Shown piece by piece: positions 11,200-22,233 of a stretch of DNA of 64,000 bases. Each line of letters opens with the position of its first letter. The stretch's first letter is position 1. Source of the stretch: Nissolia schottii (taxonomy: Eukaryota; Streptophyta; Magnoliopsida; Fabales; Fabaceae). Position numbers and translations under genes: made by a program. Where the stretch lies: positions 1,129,279-1,193,278 of the forward strand of contig QANU01001262.1 of NCBI GenBank assembly GCA_003254905.1. Reading direction: 5' to 3'. The notes under the pieces are model-generated. The model searched no databases and was not told where the DNA came from. It was given only the letters and a program-made list of their open reading frames with translations.

Positions 11200-12772
11200 A
11201 GAAGGCAGTTTAAGCCAGCTGGGTTAGATGGATTTGGATTCTCATGAAACAAAAACCCCTTTTGCAATTTTCAATTTTTAATTTTTCAGATCACAGACAG
11301 AGAAAGCGAGGAGAAAAAGGAAGAAAATTTATATAATTGACGCTGTAATTTATTTATTGCATATAAATGTAGAGGGATTGTATGAGATCGTATTGTGTCT
11401 GTAATTTTGCATATATCTAAGTGCATGCCCATCATCGTCATTCATCTCATCTGGGTTTTCTGAAATCCCCCATTTGGTGTGTCGTCACATTCACTCCAAG
11501 CTCTGATTATACGTATGAAACCCGCAAATTCAAAGGCACGGATTTCTGCGACATCGGAGGGGCCACTTTGCTGTTTGTTGCCACCGGCAAGGTAACGGTT
11601 TTGCAAGCTAGTGGCATGTGAATTTTCCACAGTTAGGGTTTTTGTTTTGATTGTTCAATTTCGTTTATACGTGTTTTTTGATCGATTTATTGCGTAATTT
11701 GTTTTTCGGGAGCTGTTTTCGTGGTTTCGATGTGAATGCATTGGAAAAGATGTGTACTTGTTGGTTCTGGGAGGGTGAGAGCTAATTCGGGTTGCTGTAG
11801 GTTTAGGGTTTGATTTTGTTAGTGCGAGGGGTTTTGGGACTTGGTGGATATTTTTTTCCCCATGTTTGTGTCTGTGTAATTCACTTCAGTTAGTCTTTGC
11901 AAATTGGCAGTGGCTGTTAGATTATTGGGTTTTGGGATAAGTATTTCATAGAATAGTACATGGATGGTGTTTTTGTTGAAAAAGTTGAGGATATGTTTAT
12001 TTAATGATATTTGGGATGTATCGTCTGCATGACAGAAGTACTGAGGAGTTTTCTGAATCATGACGGTAGGACCTCAAGTTAGTGCTGTCATGATGTTGAA
12101 GAGAATGTTCTGAGACAACAGGGTTAGTGTTCCTCCTCTTTTTTTACCACTATCCATGTTTTTATTTTCTTAATTTGTTAATATTGTTCTTACGGTGTTT
12201 AATAGTAGTTGCATTTGAGTCACATTGTTGTCTGATAAACTCATAAATTGGAAGGATGGGAAGACGAAATATGATTGACATTATTCCTGGCGAGTTGCCA
12301 TCGTTCTTTATTTTTGTGAATAAATAATATTGATTTCGTCATTATTGAATATGAGGCACTGTCGTAATCATTTTACTGAAATATAGGTGTCTATGAACAA
12401 TGGATGTATCAGTATTGGTCTCAGGATGCACTTTGATTTTGTTATTTCATTGGCTGTATTGAGAAATGGCTGATCATTGCAATCTTCTTGCGGCAAAACT
12501 CGAATTTTGGCCTTAGTTATATAAGCTTTGTTATTTGTTTCTGTTTAATTATTACTAGAAAAGTATAGCTATTGAGAATTAGGATCCCTCCTGATGCAGC
12601 CTTTGTGCTTGTGATGAATCAGTTATGCTGTCCTATGCTGTAACACAGTAACACTTTGATGTTGGAGGGATCCTTAACCTTGAAAAAAGAATTTGCTAGA
12701 GCTAAATTTTGATTAGTGAGATTCTGAGTCAAATGTTTCATCTTTCTTTAACTCATGGTTTGTTTTGGTTAG
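11200..12772 (+). other. 5' leader exons and introns of the AIPP2-type gene
   Basis: A leader exon ends at about 11591 (GGCAAG|GTAACG). A second leader exon at about 12010-12120 ends AGG|GTTAGT. The first coding exon follows the acceptor TTGGTTAG at 12772. The exon 2 frame that would continue into the coding frame contains a stop and no later ATG, so these exons look untranslated. 11700-12655 is the source copy of the repeat at 309-1245. Confidence 0.6.
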
Positions 12773-12811
12773 GTATCACTTGAATCTGGAAACAAGTTTG
12801 TCAAACATTCC

Positions 12812-15800
12812 ATGATACAGAACGCTGATATGAGACTTGAATCAGGGACTTGTAATGTGTGCTCTGCTCCTTGTTCATCTTGCATGCATCTAAACCATGC
12901 GCTCATGGGGTCAAAGGCTGAAGAATTTTCTGATGAAAACGGTCGCTTAGGGGAGGCTAGTAATAAGTATTCTATTGATGAGAGCAATTTATCTTCTCTT
13001 AGGAGTAGAGCTTGTGAAAGCTTACAGCATGCTGTCAGTGAAACCAGTAACATGCTCGGTGTTAATTCTGGTCATGATTCTCTGTCTGAAAATGCTGAGA
13101 GTAGACAACAGACCTTGTCAAATAAGTATCAAGATTCAAAGTATTTAGAAGGTCATGATGACAACACTTCTTTTATTAGTAGAGCTAGTGACGCTAATGT
13201 AGAGAGCACTAGCCATCAAAGAAATGCAGACAGAATAAATATACCTCGTAGTTCAGCTTCAGTTAGTTGTTTAGGGGCTGAAGGATCTGGAAGTACTCCA
13301 TCTGTCGACATGTCTGGCTTGTCTGAGATTCCATCCTCTAAAGATGTAGATACTGGCCATAGCTCACCTAAGGTACAAGGTCTGAATGGACAATCTCAAA
13401 GAGGTAAATCTCTCTCAGATAGTCCAAGCTTAATGCACCAGGAAGGGAGTTCATGTTCTCATATCCCTGCAAGGTTGTCAGAATTTTCTATTGAAAACTC
13501 TAATTCATCATTGACCAAAGAGACCCCGACTATTGTTGTATCTGGCGAGAAATCTATGGCCAATGAGGACAGCCTTATTGATGCTGCTGCCAGTGCCAAG
13601 GTTTCATCGAAAATATGTCCAAAGCCAGAAGCAGATACTGATAACGTTGGTGAGGCTAAAGATGAAGGCCATAAATGTTCAGTCAATGATGGACAACATG
13701 AGAAGGTGGGGGAGCTGGTTAAATCACATGATAAGCAGGAACTTCAATCTGAAGATGAGAGTGATGAATCAGATGTTGTGGAACATGATGTGAGTATCAT
13801 TCCCCCCCCCCCCCCCCCCCAAACTCCCTTTCCCCTTTGAAACTAGTTAGAGATGAAAATAGGATGAGTGTTATATAATGTCATCTGGAGATGCTTAACC
13901 TCAACTTCAATTTCTGGTTTTCGATTGACTGGATAATAGGTAAAGGTGTGTGACATATGTGGAGATGCTGGTCGTGAGGATCTACTAGCCATATGTAGTA
14001 GGTGCAGTGATGGTGCAGAGCACACGTATGCATAAGAATTCTTCACTTTATTTCTTTTAAGCTTGTATTATATTACTACACATTCTGTTCCCTAAAATGA
14101 AACTTACCATTATTATTTCTTTGAATCAGCTACTGCATGCGAGAAATGCTTCAGAAGGTCCCTGAAGCGGACTGGTTATGTGAAGAATGCAAAGACGCTG
14201 ATGAGATTGAAAATCAAAGGCTAGGTAAGAGTGAAATTGTATCTGATAAAAAATTATGTTCTGGGGCCTGACATCTTACACCCGTTATGCTTTCTCTGTG
14301 TGCATTATCATTTCTTTCTGGAAACTGAATTTGCTCATGTCTGATTTTGAGGGTAGCACAAGCAGTAAAGCACCTGTGTCTCTATGCCTATGGCTGTGTG
14401 CTGACATATTTGTGGAACTGCATTTTTTGGTCCAGATGTTGAGGAAAAGAAATTTCGTAAAGTAAGTTCAACAACTTCACAAGTTTCTAGCAAACTACTT
14501 TCAGAAAATACTGAAGTAGCTCCAGCAGCAAAAAGGCAAGCTCTTGAATCAATTACAGGATCGCCAAAGGCATTAAGCCCCAGGAGATTAGTTCCACTTT
14601 CTCGTGAGTCTTCATTCAAGAGCTTAGATAAAGGGAAAGTGAAGCCTGGTCATCTGATGCCTAATCGCAACCATTCTGGTGGTGATGATACCGAAATTGC
14701 TCATTCTCCTTCCATTGGACACCGAAGTCAAATTCCCAAGAGTATGTATTTATCTTTCATATGTTTTACGAAACTGTATATTTTTATTCTTTGGGCCTTT
14801 CAGGCAGCTGGGTTCTTTGACAGTTTTGTGTCATTTATGTGTCCTAATTTTCATTCATATCAAGCATAATTTTTTGTTCTCGTGAGTAGGTACATTGTTG
14901 AAGTGTAGTTCATTCAATAACTTATCCAAACCAAGAGTCAAACTTGTGGATGAAGTTCCCCATAAACTGAAAGGGAGTGGTGAACAGAATTCTAAGAATT
15001 TGGAGACGCCTGCCCGGATGACAGGAAAATCTATGTTATTCAAATCCTCAAGTTTGGGTCGTTCAAATGCCACTGAACCAAAAGTTAAAATGCTTTCACC
15101 TAAGCCTGAAACTGCTCAGGAACTTAAAGGATCAAGGCATTTGAAAGAAACAGGAACATTTGACAGGAAATTTCCATCTAGGATTGATCGGCCCGTGGTT
15201 AAGTCATCAAAGGCTAGTTCTGTTGTTTCCATGGCCAAGGGCGATCAGAAGCTTACATCTCGTGGTGAAACCACTAAACCTTCAGCAGTTAACAACAATC
15301 GAGAGTTGAAGAATAACCAAGATGGAAAATTAAGTACATTATCAAAGTCAATGAGTAATGTAAGCCGGAAAACTATGGAGCCTCAAGTTAGTTCAGGTGT
15401 GACCTCAATTTGATGCATCACATTCCTGCCATAGTATTTTGTTTTACCTTCTTTTTTTGTTTCAGTTTAATAAACCCATCATCTCTGTAATTTGCCATTG
15501 TTTCTGTTTCAATATGAGCATCTGGCAGTAGTCGATTTTGTGTTTGGAACTATGTTATCTGCAAAGAGTATTTCTTATTTACTTACTCTTCGAATTTTAC
15601 AGAGAGAACATCAACCAGTGTTGTTGAAGCTCTACATGATGTCCTGCCGCGATCACGAGAGGCTGCAAATCAGTTTGAGAAAACCAGAGGTTATAATGAT
15701 CGTTCAAGGCCAGTTGTTACTACTGCTTCAAAAAGCCCTTTCTGTCAAAAATGTAAGGAATATGGCCACGTTCTGGAATTTTGTACAGCTGGTAATATAC

Positions 15801-18800
15801 AGGAATCTAGAGCTGAAGCATCTGTTACTGCCCCAAGTAGTTCAAAAGAGGATATGCATAATGGTAATAGATTGAAAGCTGCAATCCAGGCTGCTTTGCT
15901 TAGAAGACCTGAAATATACAAGAAGAAAGAAGTATCTAATCAAACTGATGAGCTTTCTACTTCTGGCACAGACTTGAATTCTGAAGTCACTTCACAAGAC
16001 CAACTGATGGTTTCCAACACACCAAAGAATACTATATCTGCTGAAGAAACCCATGAACAGCAAGAAATCCTTGAGAATTCTACATCTGATTCCTCCAAAT
16101 GTTCGTCTGCTAATGATTTGAAGCAACTTAACTGTTGTCCAACTGATTTTTGTTCCCAACCAGGAAAATCAGATTCCATTGGTCTTGCTTCTGGAAAGCC
16201 TATAGTAAGAGGATTGTCTAACAAATCTTTGGCAATCCCAAGTGTTCTGTCGAAGATGCTGGTTGTTCCAGAATATGAATACATCTGGCAGTATGGAACA
16301 TTTTATGATGAACTAGTTTGTCTTTAGTTCTCGATTTCTCCTGCTGTATTACATTTTGGGTTCTTCAATCAAGTGTTTTCTCCATGAACTTTGTTGTTTG
16401 TATGCAGGGGTGTCTTTGAGCTGCATAGAAATGAAAAGCCTCCTGACTTTTGTGCTGGAGTTCAGGCACATTTATCCTCTTGTGCTTCCCCAAAGGTTCT
16501 TGAGGCAGTGAACAAGTTTCAACCGAAGGTTCCTCTGACTGAAGTTTCTCGCTTGAGCTCATGGCCTTCGCAATTTCATCAAGTTGGTGCAAGAGAAGAT
16601 CATATTGCTCTTTACTTCTTTGCCAAAGATGTCAAGAGGCAAGTATATGAATATCACCTTTATTGACAGTAGGCAAGGTTATTTCTTTGTTGTAATTATT
16701 GACTTTTATGGTGATGTAATGATACAGTTATGAGAGACACTACAAGGGTCTGTTGGATCACATGATTAGAAATGATTTAGCACTTAAAGGAAATTTTGCT
16801 GGTGTGGAACTTCTCATTTTCCCGTCCAATCAGCTTCCTGAAAGTTCACAGCGTAAGAAATCATTCCATACTTTTGCCAAACCAACATAGTAAGCAACTT
16901 GTGGACGGACGCCTATGGGTTTGGGGCTTGTGTTGAAGTATATACCTAGATAGATCAGTGTTCAAGGACCGCAGAAATTCAGTTCATATGCAATTTTGAA
17001 ATGTCTCAGGCAATGACAGCCTGGGTTCTCTTGTACGCTAAGTAGCTTGCTTCTGTCCTATAGCGCATTTTAGATTGTACCTAGAGAATTATATGCCTGA
17101 TTGGTGATCCTCGTTCATTTTGATTCAGGATTCTAATTCTATATATTGTTTAACAAGAGGTCTGAATTCTGAGTAAGATTAATATAGATGAAATGCTTTA
17201 AGATTGCAAAGAATGAGAATGCTTCATATTGAATTTGGACTTGGTCAAGAATGATAATTTGACCATGTAATTTTACCTTGTATTCAGTTGGCATTAGTTT
17301 GTCACTAACATCAAGTTGTTTTGTTCTCCTTGTGATCATTAAGGGGGTACTGAAATTTTAAATGCATGTCTATGTAACCACTTTTTTTAATATGAAAAAT
17401 AAATTGTTTTGATTCCTTATTACTACATTTGTTATGACTGCTGACAATCCTCTGTTTTGGCAGGTTGGAATATGTTGTTTTTCTTGTGGGGCGTATTTAG
17501 GGGGAGGAGGATCACTCATTCTGATTCTACAAAAAAGATTTATATTCCCAGTTTGAACGCAATGCCAGTTGAAGAGGATTCATCAACTGCTGCTGTGACT
17601 TCATCTGAAACGCACTGTTTGGCAAAGCACATGGGTGAAGAATCAATTGCCTGTGATAAAGTACGCAGTACACTTTCCCCATGCACTTCTGTAGACCTTG
17701 GTCAGCCTACATCAAGTGGGAATATTGATATCAATGACCAGACAGATTTGAATTCACAAGTAAACTTAGAGAAGCAAGATAGTGGAGTTTACATCAATTC
17801 TACATCAAGGGTTCTGACTGGCAGTACACTGTTATGTCAAGAAATGGAATCCAATGGTTCGTCTCTGGTAATGTCTTTATCCTTAAATGTATAATTTGAT
17901 GGACTTAAAATTATGTTTTTTTACTTGGTATATATCTGCTGACATGCATTTGTAGTGTCAACATTGTGATCTGATCATGGTCCCCCAAACTATTTAAGTT
18001 AGAATTTATAAATGCTACTTTGACTTCCTAGATTGTTTATGAAGATCGCATTCTACATTTTCTACTTTGATGATCGTACAATGTCAGCAGTTCTTGATTT
18101 TTGTATCATAGGGAGGATAAGCATATCATAGGGAAGATAAGCAGGGTCGTTGAATACATAAATATAAGGTAATGCAAATAAGAGACCCAGTTGACCACTT
18201 TTACAAAAGGAAGAAAGTTGTGGAAAGCCAATGGGTGTAGAATGAAATTCCAGAGGTTAATGTCCTTTGTACGTGTATAACTTGATACCTGTAAACGATG
18301 CTGTGAACTATAACTTATTTTGAGCTCACTATATTTTCCGTCAATTATCTCAGTTTTTTAATAGAAGCTCTCATTTTATGCAGAAAGATAATGTACTAGA
18401 ACATGGACAGTGCAGAGAGCCTAAGCCTCCTGAAGCAATGGAGACAAGTGTAAGTCATAGGATTGTTGAAACAAAAACTGATTTTGACATTTCTGTCGAG
18501 CAAGAGAAAGCCTTGTCTTCAGGGGTTGATTCGGTTGGCAATCAAGAACTATCTACTGCAAGCAAAATTAGTAAGGATAAAATGTCAGAGAGAATGAACA
18601 GTGATGAAGGCCAGCAAAGGCCAAAGGGGAAACAGATTACAGATGATCACTATATTGACTTGGAGGCAAACATTTGTAACCATGGAAGAGGTGCTGGAAG
18701 CACTCCTATTATTGATAATTCAGGGAGAATGAATGATGACGAAGATCAGCAAAGGCCTAAGAGGAAATTGACAGATGATGATCACTTTATTGACTTGGAG

Positions 18801-19844
18801 GCAACTATTGAAAATCAAGAAACAGGTGCTGCAAGTAACATTAGTAAGGATAAACCTTCAGAGAGAATGAATGGTGATGAAGATCAGCAAATACCTAAGA
18901 GGAAACAGAATGTTGATCACTATATTGATTTGGAGGCAACTGTTGACGATAATGAAGCTGATGCTGCGAGCAATATCTCTGAGGATAAAATTTTGGGGAG
19001 AATGGACAGTGATGAAGGTCAACAATGGCCTAAGATGAAACATAAAGATGATGACTATATTGACTTGGAGGCAACTTTCCAGGGGGACCCAACTAACCCA
19101 ACTGTAGTTGGGGTCAATTGTCAGCTCCCGAATGATCAAAAAGTTCTGCATGTAGATCTTTCAGACACGTTTATGAAGGCTTCTGCAGTTAGTTGTCAGA
19201 AACGGCCTTGGAATGAGGTAAATGTCAAATTGGAAGATGGAGGAAGTTCTAGCAAGAAGCTGAAGACAGGTTTTGGTGGGATTTATGGATGTTACAGTTC
19301 TGAAGGTAGGGACTCTTTCAATGCTAGTTTTGCGTCTATAGCGAATCATCATGGTTCCTGTTCTTCAGTTGAGAACAAAGGGTGTGAAGCGGCTTGTGGT
19401 GATGAAAAAATTATCCGTGAGGATGTGGGAACAATGGAAAGGACCTTCTTTCCTGTTGATTCACAGAATATTAGTGACGCACAGCTGGTGCTGAACAGCT
19501 TGTCACTGAAAGGACCTCATGAATATGCGGACCAATTTCAAGACTTAATTCCAAATCTAGAGCTTGGCTTAGGGGGTGATATAAAACCGCCACCGCCTAA
19601 GGGTATGCTTCCTTTCCTTGTTGGGGCAGTAGACAGGAAAAACGGCCAGGAAATCCATCCCAATGGTTTGGCAGATGAGCAGGAGGATGATGGTGCTGCT
19701 GCATCTCTTTCCCTTTCTCTGTCTTTCCCATCATCAAACAAGGAGCATACAACAAAACCTGCTTTGAAAGCAGCAGAGGTTTTACCTGATGCGCCTCGTG
19801 TGAATACTCCATTTCTCCTTTTTGGGAGATACACAGACAAATAA
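12812..19844 (+). CDS. AIPP2/PAIPP2: AIPP2/PAIPP2-type PHD-finger, SPOC-like chromatin protein
   Basis: In Arabidopsis, AIPP2 and PAIPP2 act in BAH-PHD-CPL2 complexes that read histone marks and repress transcription. Ten coding exons keep phase: 12812-13789, 13940-14025, 14130-14224, 14436-14741, 14890-15396, 15603-16290, 16408-16638, 16728-16852, 17464-17867 and 18384-19844, giving 1626 residues. The start is the first ATG after an upstream in-frame stop. The PHD finger (about 330-375) begins CDICGDAGREDLLAICSRC and ends WLCEEC. A zinc knuckle CQKCKEYGHVLEFC lies near 706-719. The SPOC-like domain (about 885-1020) runs from WQGVFELHRNEKPPDF to WNMLFFLWGVFRGRR. Four YIDLEA-type repeats follow (about 1205-1370), then two LxLxL motifs (LELGL; LSLSL) of EAR-repressor type, and the C-terminal end LLFGRYTDK. 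One intron is GC-AG. The length exceeds Arabidopsis AIPP2 (about 1000) and PAIPP2 (about 1300). Which paralogue it is cannot be settled by eye. Confidence 0.88.
13802..13820 (+). repeat. Run of 19 C just after the first coding donor
   Basis: Nineteen consecutive C begin 12 bases past the splice donor at 13790. Read through, they would encode a proline run, but the next exon joins in phase at 13940, so they are intronic. Such a tract can stall polymerases and varies in length. Confidence 0.9.
16639..16727 (+). other. GC-AG intron in the SPOC-like domain
   Basis: The reading frame demands the join AAGAG|TTATGAG (KSYERHY, a conserved stretch of the family). The intron therefore starts GCAAGT and ends ACAG. 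GCAAGT is the classic strong non-GT donor. Using a nearby GT instead would insert off-family residues and break the phase. Confidence 0.8.
18580..19080 (+). repeat. Four in-frame coding repeats (YIDLEA)
   Basis: Four tandem copies of about 40 codons lie in the last exon. Each has an R-M-N/D-x-D-E-x-Q-Q core, then PK-x-K, then an acidic stretch ending YIDLEA or FIDLEA; spacers carry GAGS or AASNIS motifs. The copies have diverged but keep frame, so the array is an expanded protein repeat and not a neutral minisatellite. Confidence 0.9.
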
Positions 19845-20982
19845 ATCTGCTGCTGTTTCTAGTCATGTACATTAATCTTGTTCCAGATGATTGGCCCCAT
19901 CGTGTATGATAATCCAGCCACACAAAGGAGCTATTTGTCCCCTACAAGAGTCAATAAGGTTTTTTTCTGTGTCAAATACATGTTTTTTATGTTAGTTTTT
20001 TTGGTTTCAGAATGCAATAGTTACGGCTGTTTGTATATAAGAGAGAATCCAAGCCGGTATAATTTAAGAAACGTTACTAGGAACTTGCGGGTGACTATTT
20101 TAATGGCAGGGTTTCCTCTGTTCCTGGCTTCATTGTCACTCTTTATACACACACACACATGTATATATACATACTTGGTAAGCACTTATATTATTACAGT
20201 TGTTTTAGTGACAGTTGAACCAAACTATAGACTCTTGTTGAGACAGCATGGTGAAACTGAGGTTCATGGTTTTTGTGCTTGCACGTTCCTCCAGATCATA
20301 ATAATATGATTATGAATTAGGGTGGATAAATGGCAATGGCATTGGTGTTGCTGCATCAAGGCAAGCCCTACTACGTTCAGGGTTTGCACAATCCAATTGA
20401 AAACGACCATTACAAGTTCTCTCATCAATTTAAATCTTACTAATCATCATCTACCAATGTTTTATGCCCGTGTTATTGAATAAAATCTAATTTTGTTTTA
20501 TGCAAACTAAGCCATATTTGTTAGAATACAAGGGTTAAGTTTTTCTTTTCACTTGGTGGACTTGGTTACATGATCAAACTTTATTGCCAATAATAATAAA
20601 CTATGTCTACAAACAAGTAATTTTTATTTTTAAAATGAAACCACAAATGTTAATTATATATCATAATGATCAGAATGGGTTAAAATTTGGATTATATTTA
20701 TTTCTCAAACTGAAAAATCTGAACTCTCTAATCTTGCAGTAAAAATAGTCACTAAACTTTTTAATCATTCAGTTTATTTATTTGGGAAAATGGCACTTTA
20801 TCCCTCCCTAAATTTTAAAATGGTGCAAATCACCCCCTGATCTTTCTTAATAGTGCAAAAAGAACCCTTTCATAACTTATTTGTGAAAATCACCCTTTAC
20901 TCATCACATGCCATTCATATGACTGAAAACCCAAATTCTCAACTTTCACCGACCTGCTTCACCGTCATCAAACAACTTCACG
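19845..20982. other. 3' flank of the AIPP2-type gene and spacer
   Basis: Probable 3' untranslated sequence, then AT-rich spacer with a (CA)n-(TA)n patch near 20148-20172. A stretch at 20783-20890 (GGGAAAATGGCACTTTATCC at its start) resembles common legume MITE debris. No gene is supported. Confidence 0.45.
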
Positions 20983-22048
20983 ATGGAACCAAGGGGCAGC
21001 ACGAAAACGATTCACACTGAGTCGACTCGCAGGGGAGCGAGGCGAAAGAGGAATCCGCTCTCTGAAACTCACGAAGGTTCTACTGGTATGCACAACTTTT
21101 TTTTTTTCTTTCTTTCTTCTATGAGTTTAATATGTGAGGTGATTTATTAAAGTCTTGCTCGAATTTTGCTGCCACTTTTTATTTTTTTTTATTTTAAAAA
21201 TCTTATTATTTTCTCTTATTCATGGGTTGCTCATGCCTTAGAACTTGACTTGATTCATTCATTGTCTCTGTATCATGTGATTATTTTGAGAAAATAAAAC
21301 CAACTCTTTCCTTTTTCATTTTAGGTGCTCAAATACGTAGTTCAGGTATGATGCAAGTTATGTGTTTGATGAAATGTCTGAACTGAACTTTAGTGCCTGT
21401 TTGAAATTGGCAATGCTAATCTGTGGTCTATATTGCAACTAACAAGAACGTTCTCTGTTTGATTCCCCTACTCTGAAGAAACCTGCTTAATTTATCTATC
21501 TGGCTTGCTTTATGAATTTTTCGTAGTTGTAAATATTTTAGATTGGAAAACTCATTGCATCGATGGGCTTGCGGGGGTTTGAAAAGGAATGGAGTTAAAT
21601 TACAAATTAAGTAAAAACCAAAGATGTTAATACATTTATGGGTCGTTAGGATTGGCTTATAAATAAAAGTGTTTTTTTAGTAGAGCTTTTCTAGTAGAGC
21701 ATTTTTTTAATAAAACAAATAAAAAAAACACTTTAAATTGTATCCAAACACTCTTAAAATTACAAAAGTACTTTTTTTTTATTAAAAAAAAGTCAATCCA
21801 AACAAGCCGTTATTCGATGAAGTAACTAGAATTCTGGCATAATACTGACTGATACCACATGGATGGGAGCTGCTTATTACATTTTCCTCCATATGCTTGC
21901 ATGTCATGTAACACATGGCCTCGGTTCAAATCTAGAAGGAATTCAAGTTTCTGAGACCTTCTGTTTCCTAACAGTCATGTACCTGGCAAGACTTCGTATC
22001 TTACCCCCATGATTATGTTTCTCTCCCTTTTCAGATTAAGATCAGGTT
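20983..22048 (+). other. Possible RARE1 leader exons with a 42-codon upstream ORF
   Basis: An ATG at 20983 opens a basic reading frame that runs to a donor TACTG|GTATGC at about 21086. A 22-base exon (about 21326-21347) lies between TTTTAG and GTATGA, and a third exon follows CTTTTCAG at 22033. Joined in phase these give MEPRGSTKTIHTESTRRG and onward, stopping at about 42 codons, before the RARE1 start. This could be a spliced leader with a uORF or a separate tiny gene. Splice sites are seen; the link to RARE1 is inferred. Confidence 0.35.
21636..21812. mobile_element. MITE-like element in the RARE1 upstream region
   Basis: A stretch of about 180 bases has imperfect inverted ends: GTCGTTAGGATTGGCTT at the left, and AACGGCTTGTTTGGATTGAC read from the right on the minus strand. 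GGCTTGTTTGGATT ends are common in plant MITEs. There is no coding content. Confidence 0.6.
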
Positions 22049-22233
22049 CTTTAACACAAGGAATTAGATTGAATATTCAGATTGCTCATATATAATTGTT
22101 GCTGGGGCTGTGTGGTATCTGGATTGGACCATCCCTGCCATCCTTGTCATTTATTTGTTTTCTCAGATTGGATTCTCTTGTTGGATGTGGCGAAAGTTGT
22201 ACAAGGATAAGGGCTTTACAATCACAGAGTAAA

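Noticed and set aside
11421-11621. Coding first exon of the AIPP2-type gene
   Set aside because: Frame lacks an ATG start and does not connect in phase to the next exons, where a stop precedes the coding exon; better explained as leader.
13790-13840. Proline-rich C-terminal extension of the first AIPP2-type exon
   Set aside because: It is read-through of an intron; the PHD exon joins in phase at 13940 from the donor at 13790.
22096-22233. N-terminal extension of RARE1
   Set aside because: In-frame but without an ATG; the first ATG is at 22234 and gives a family-like length and transit-type N-terminus.
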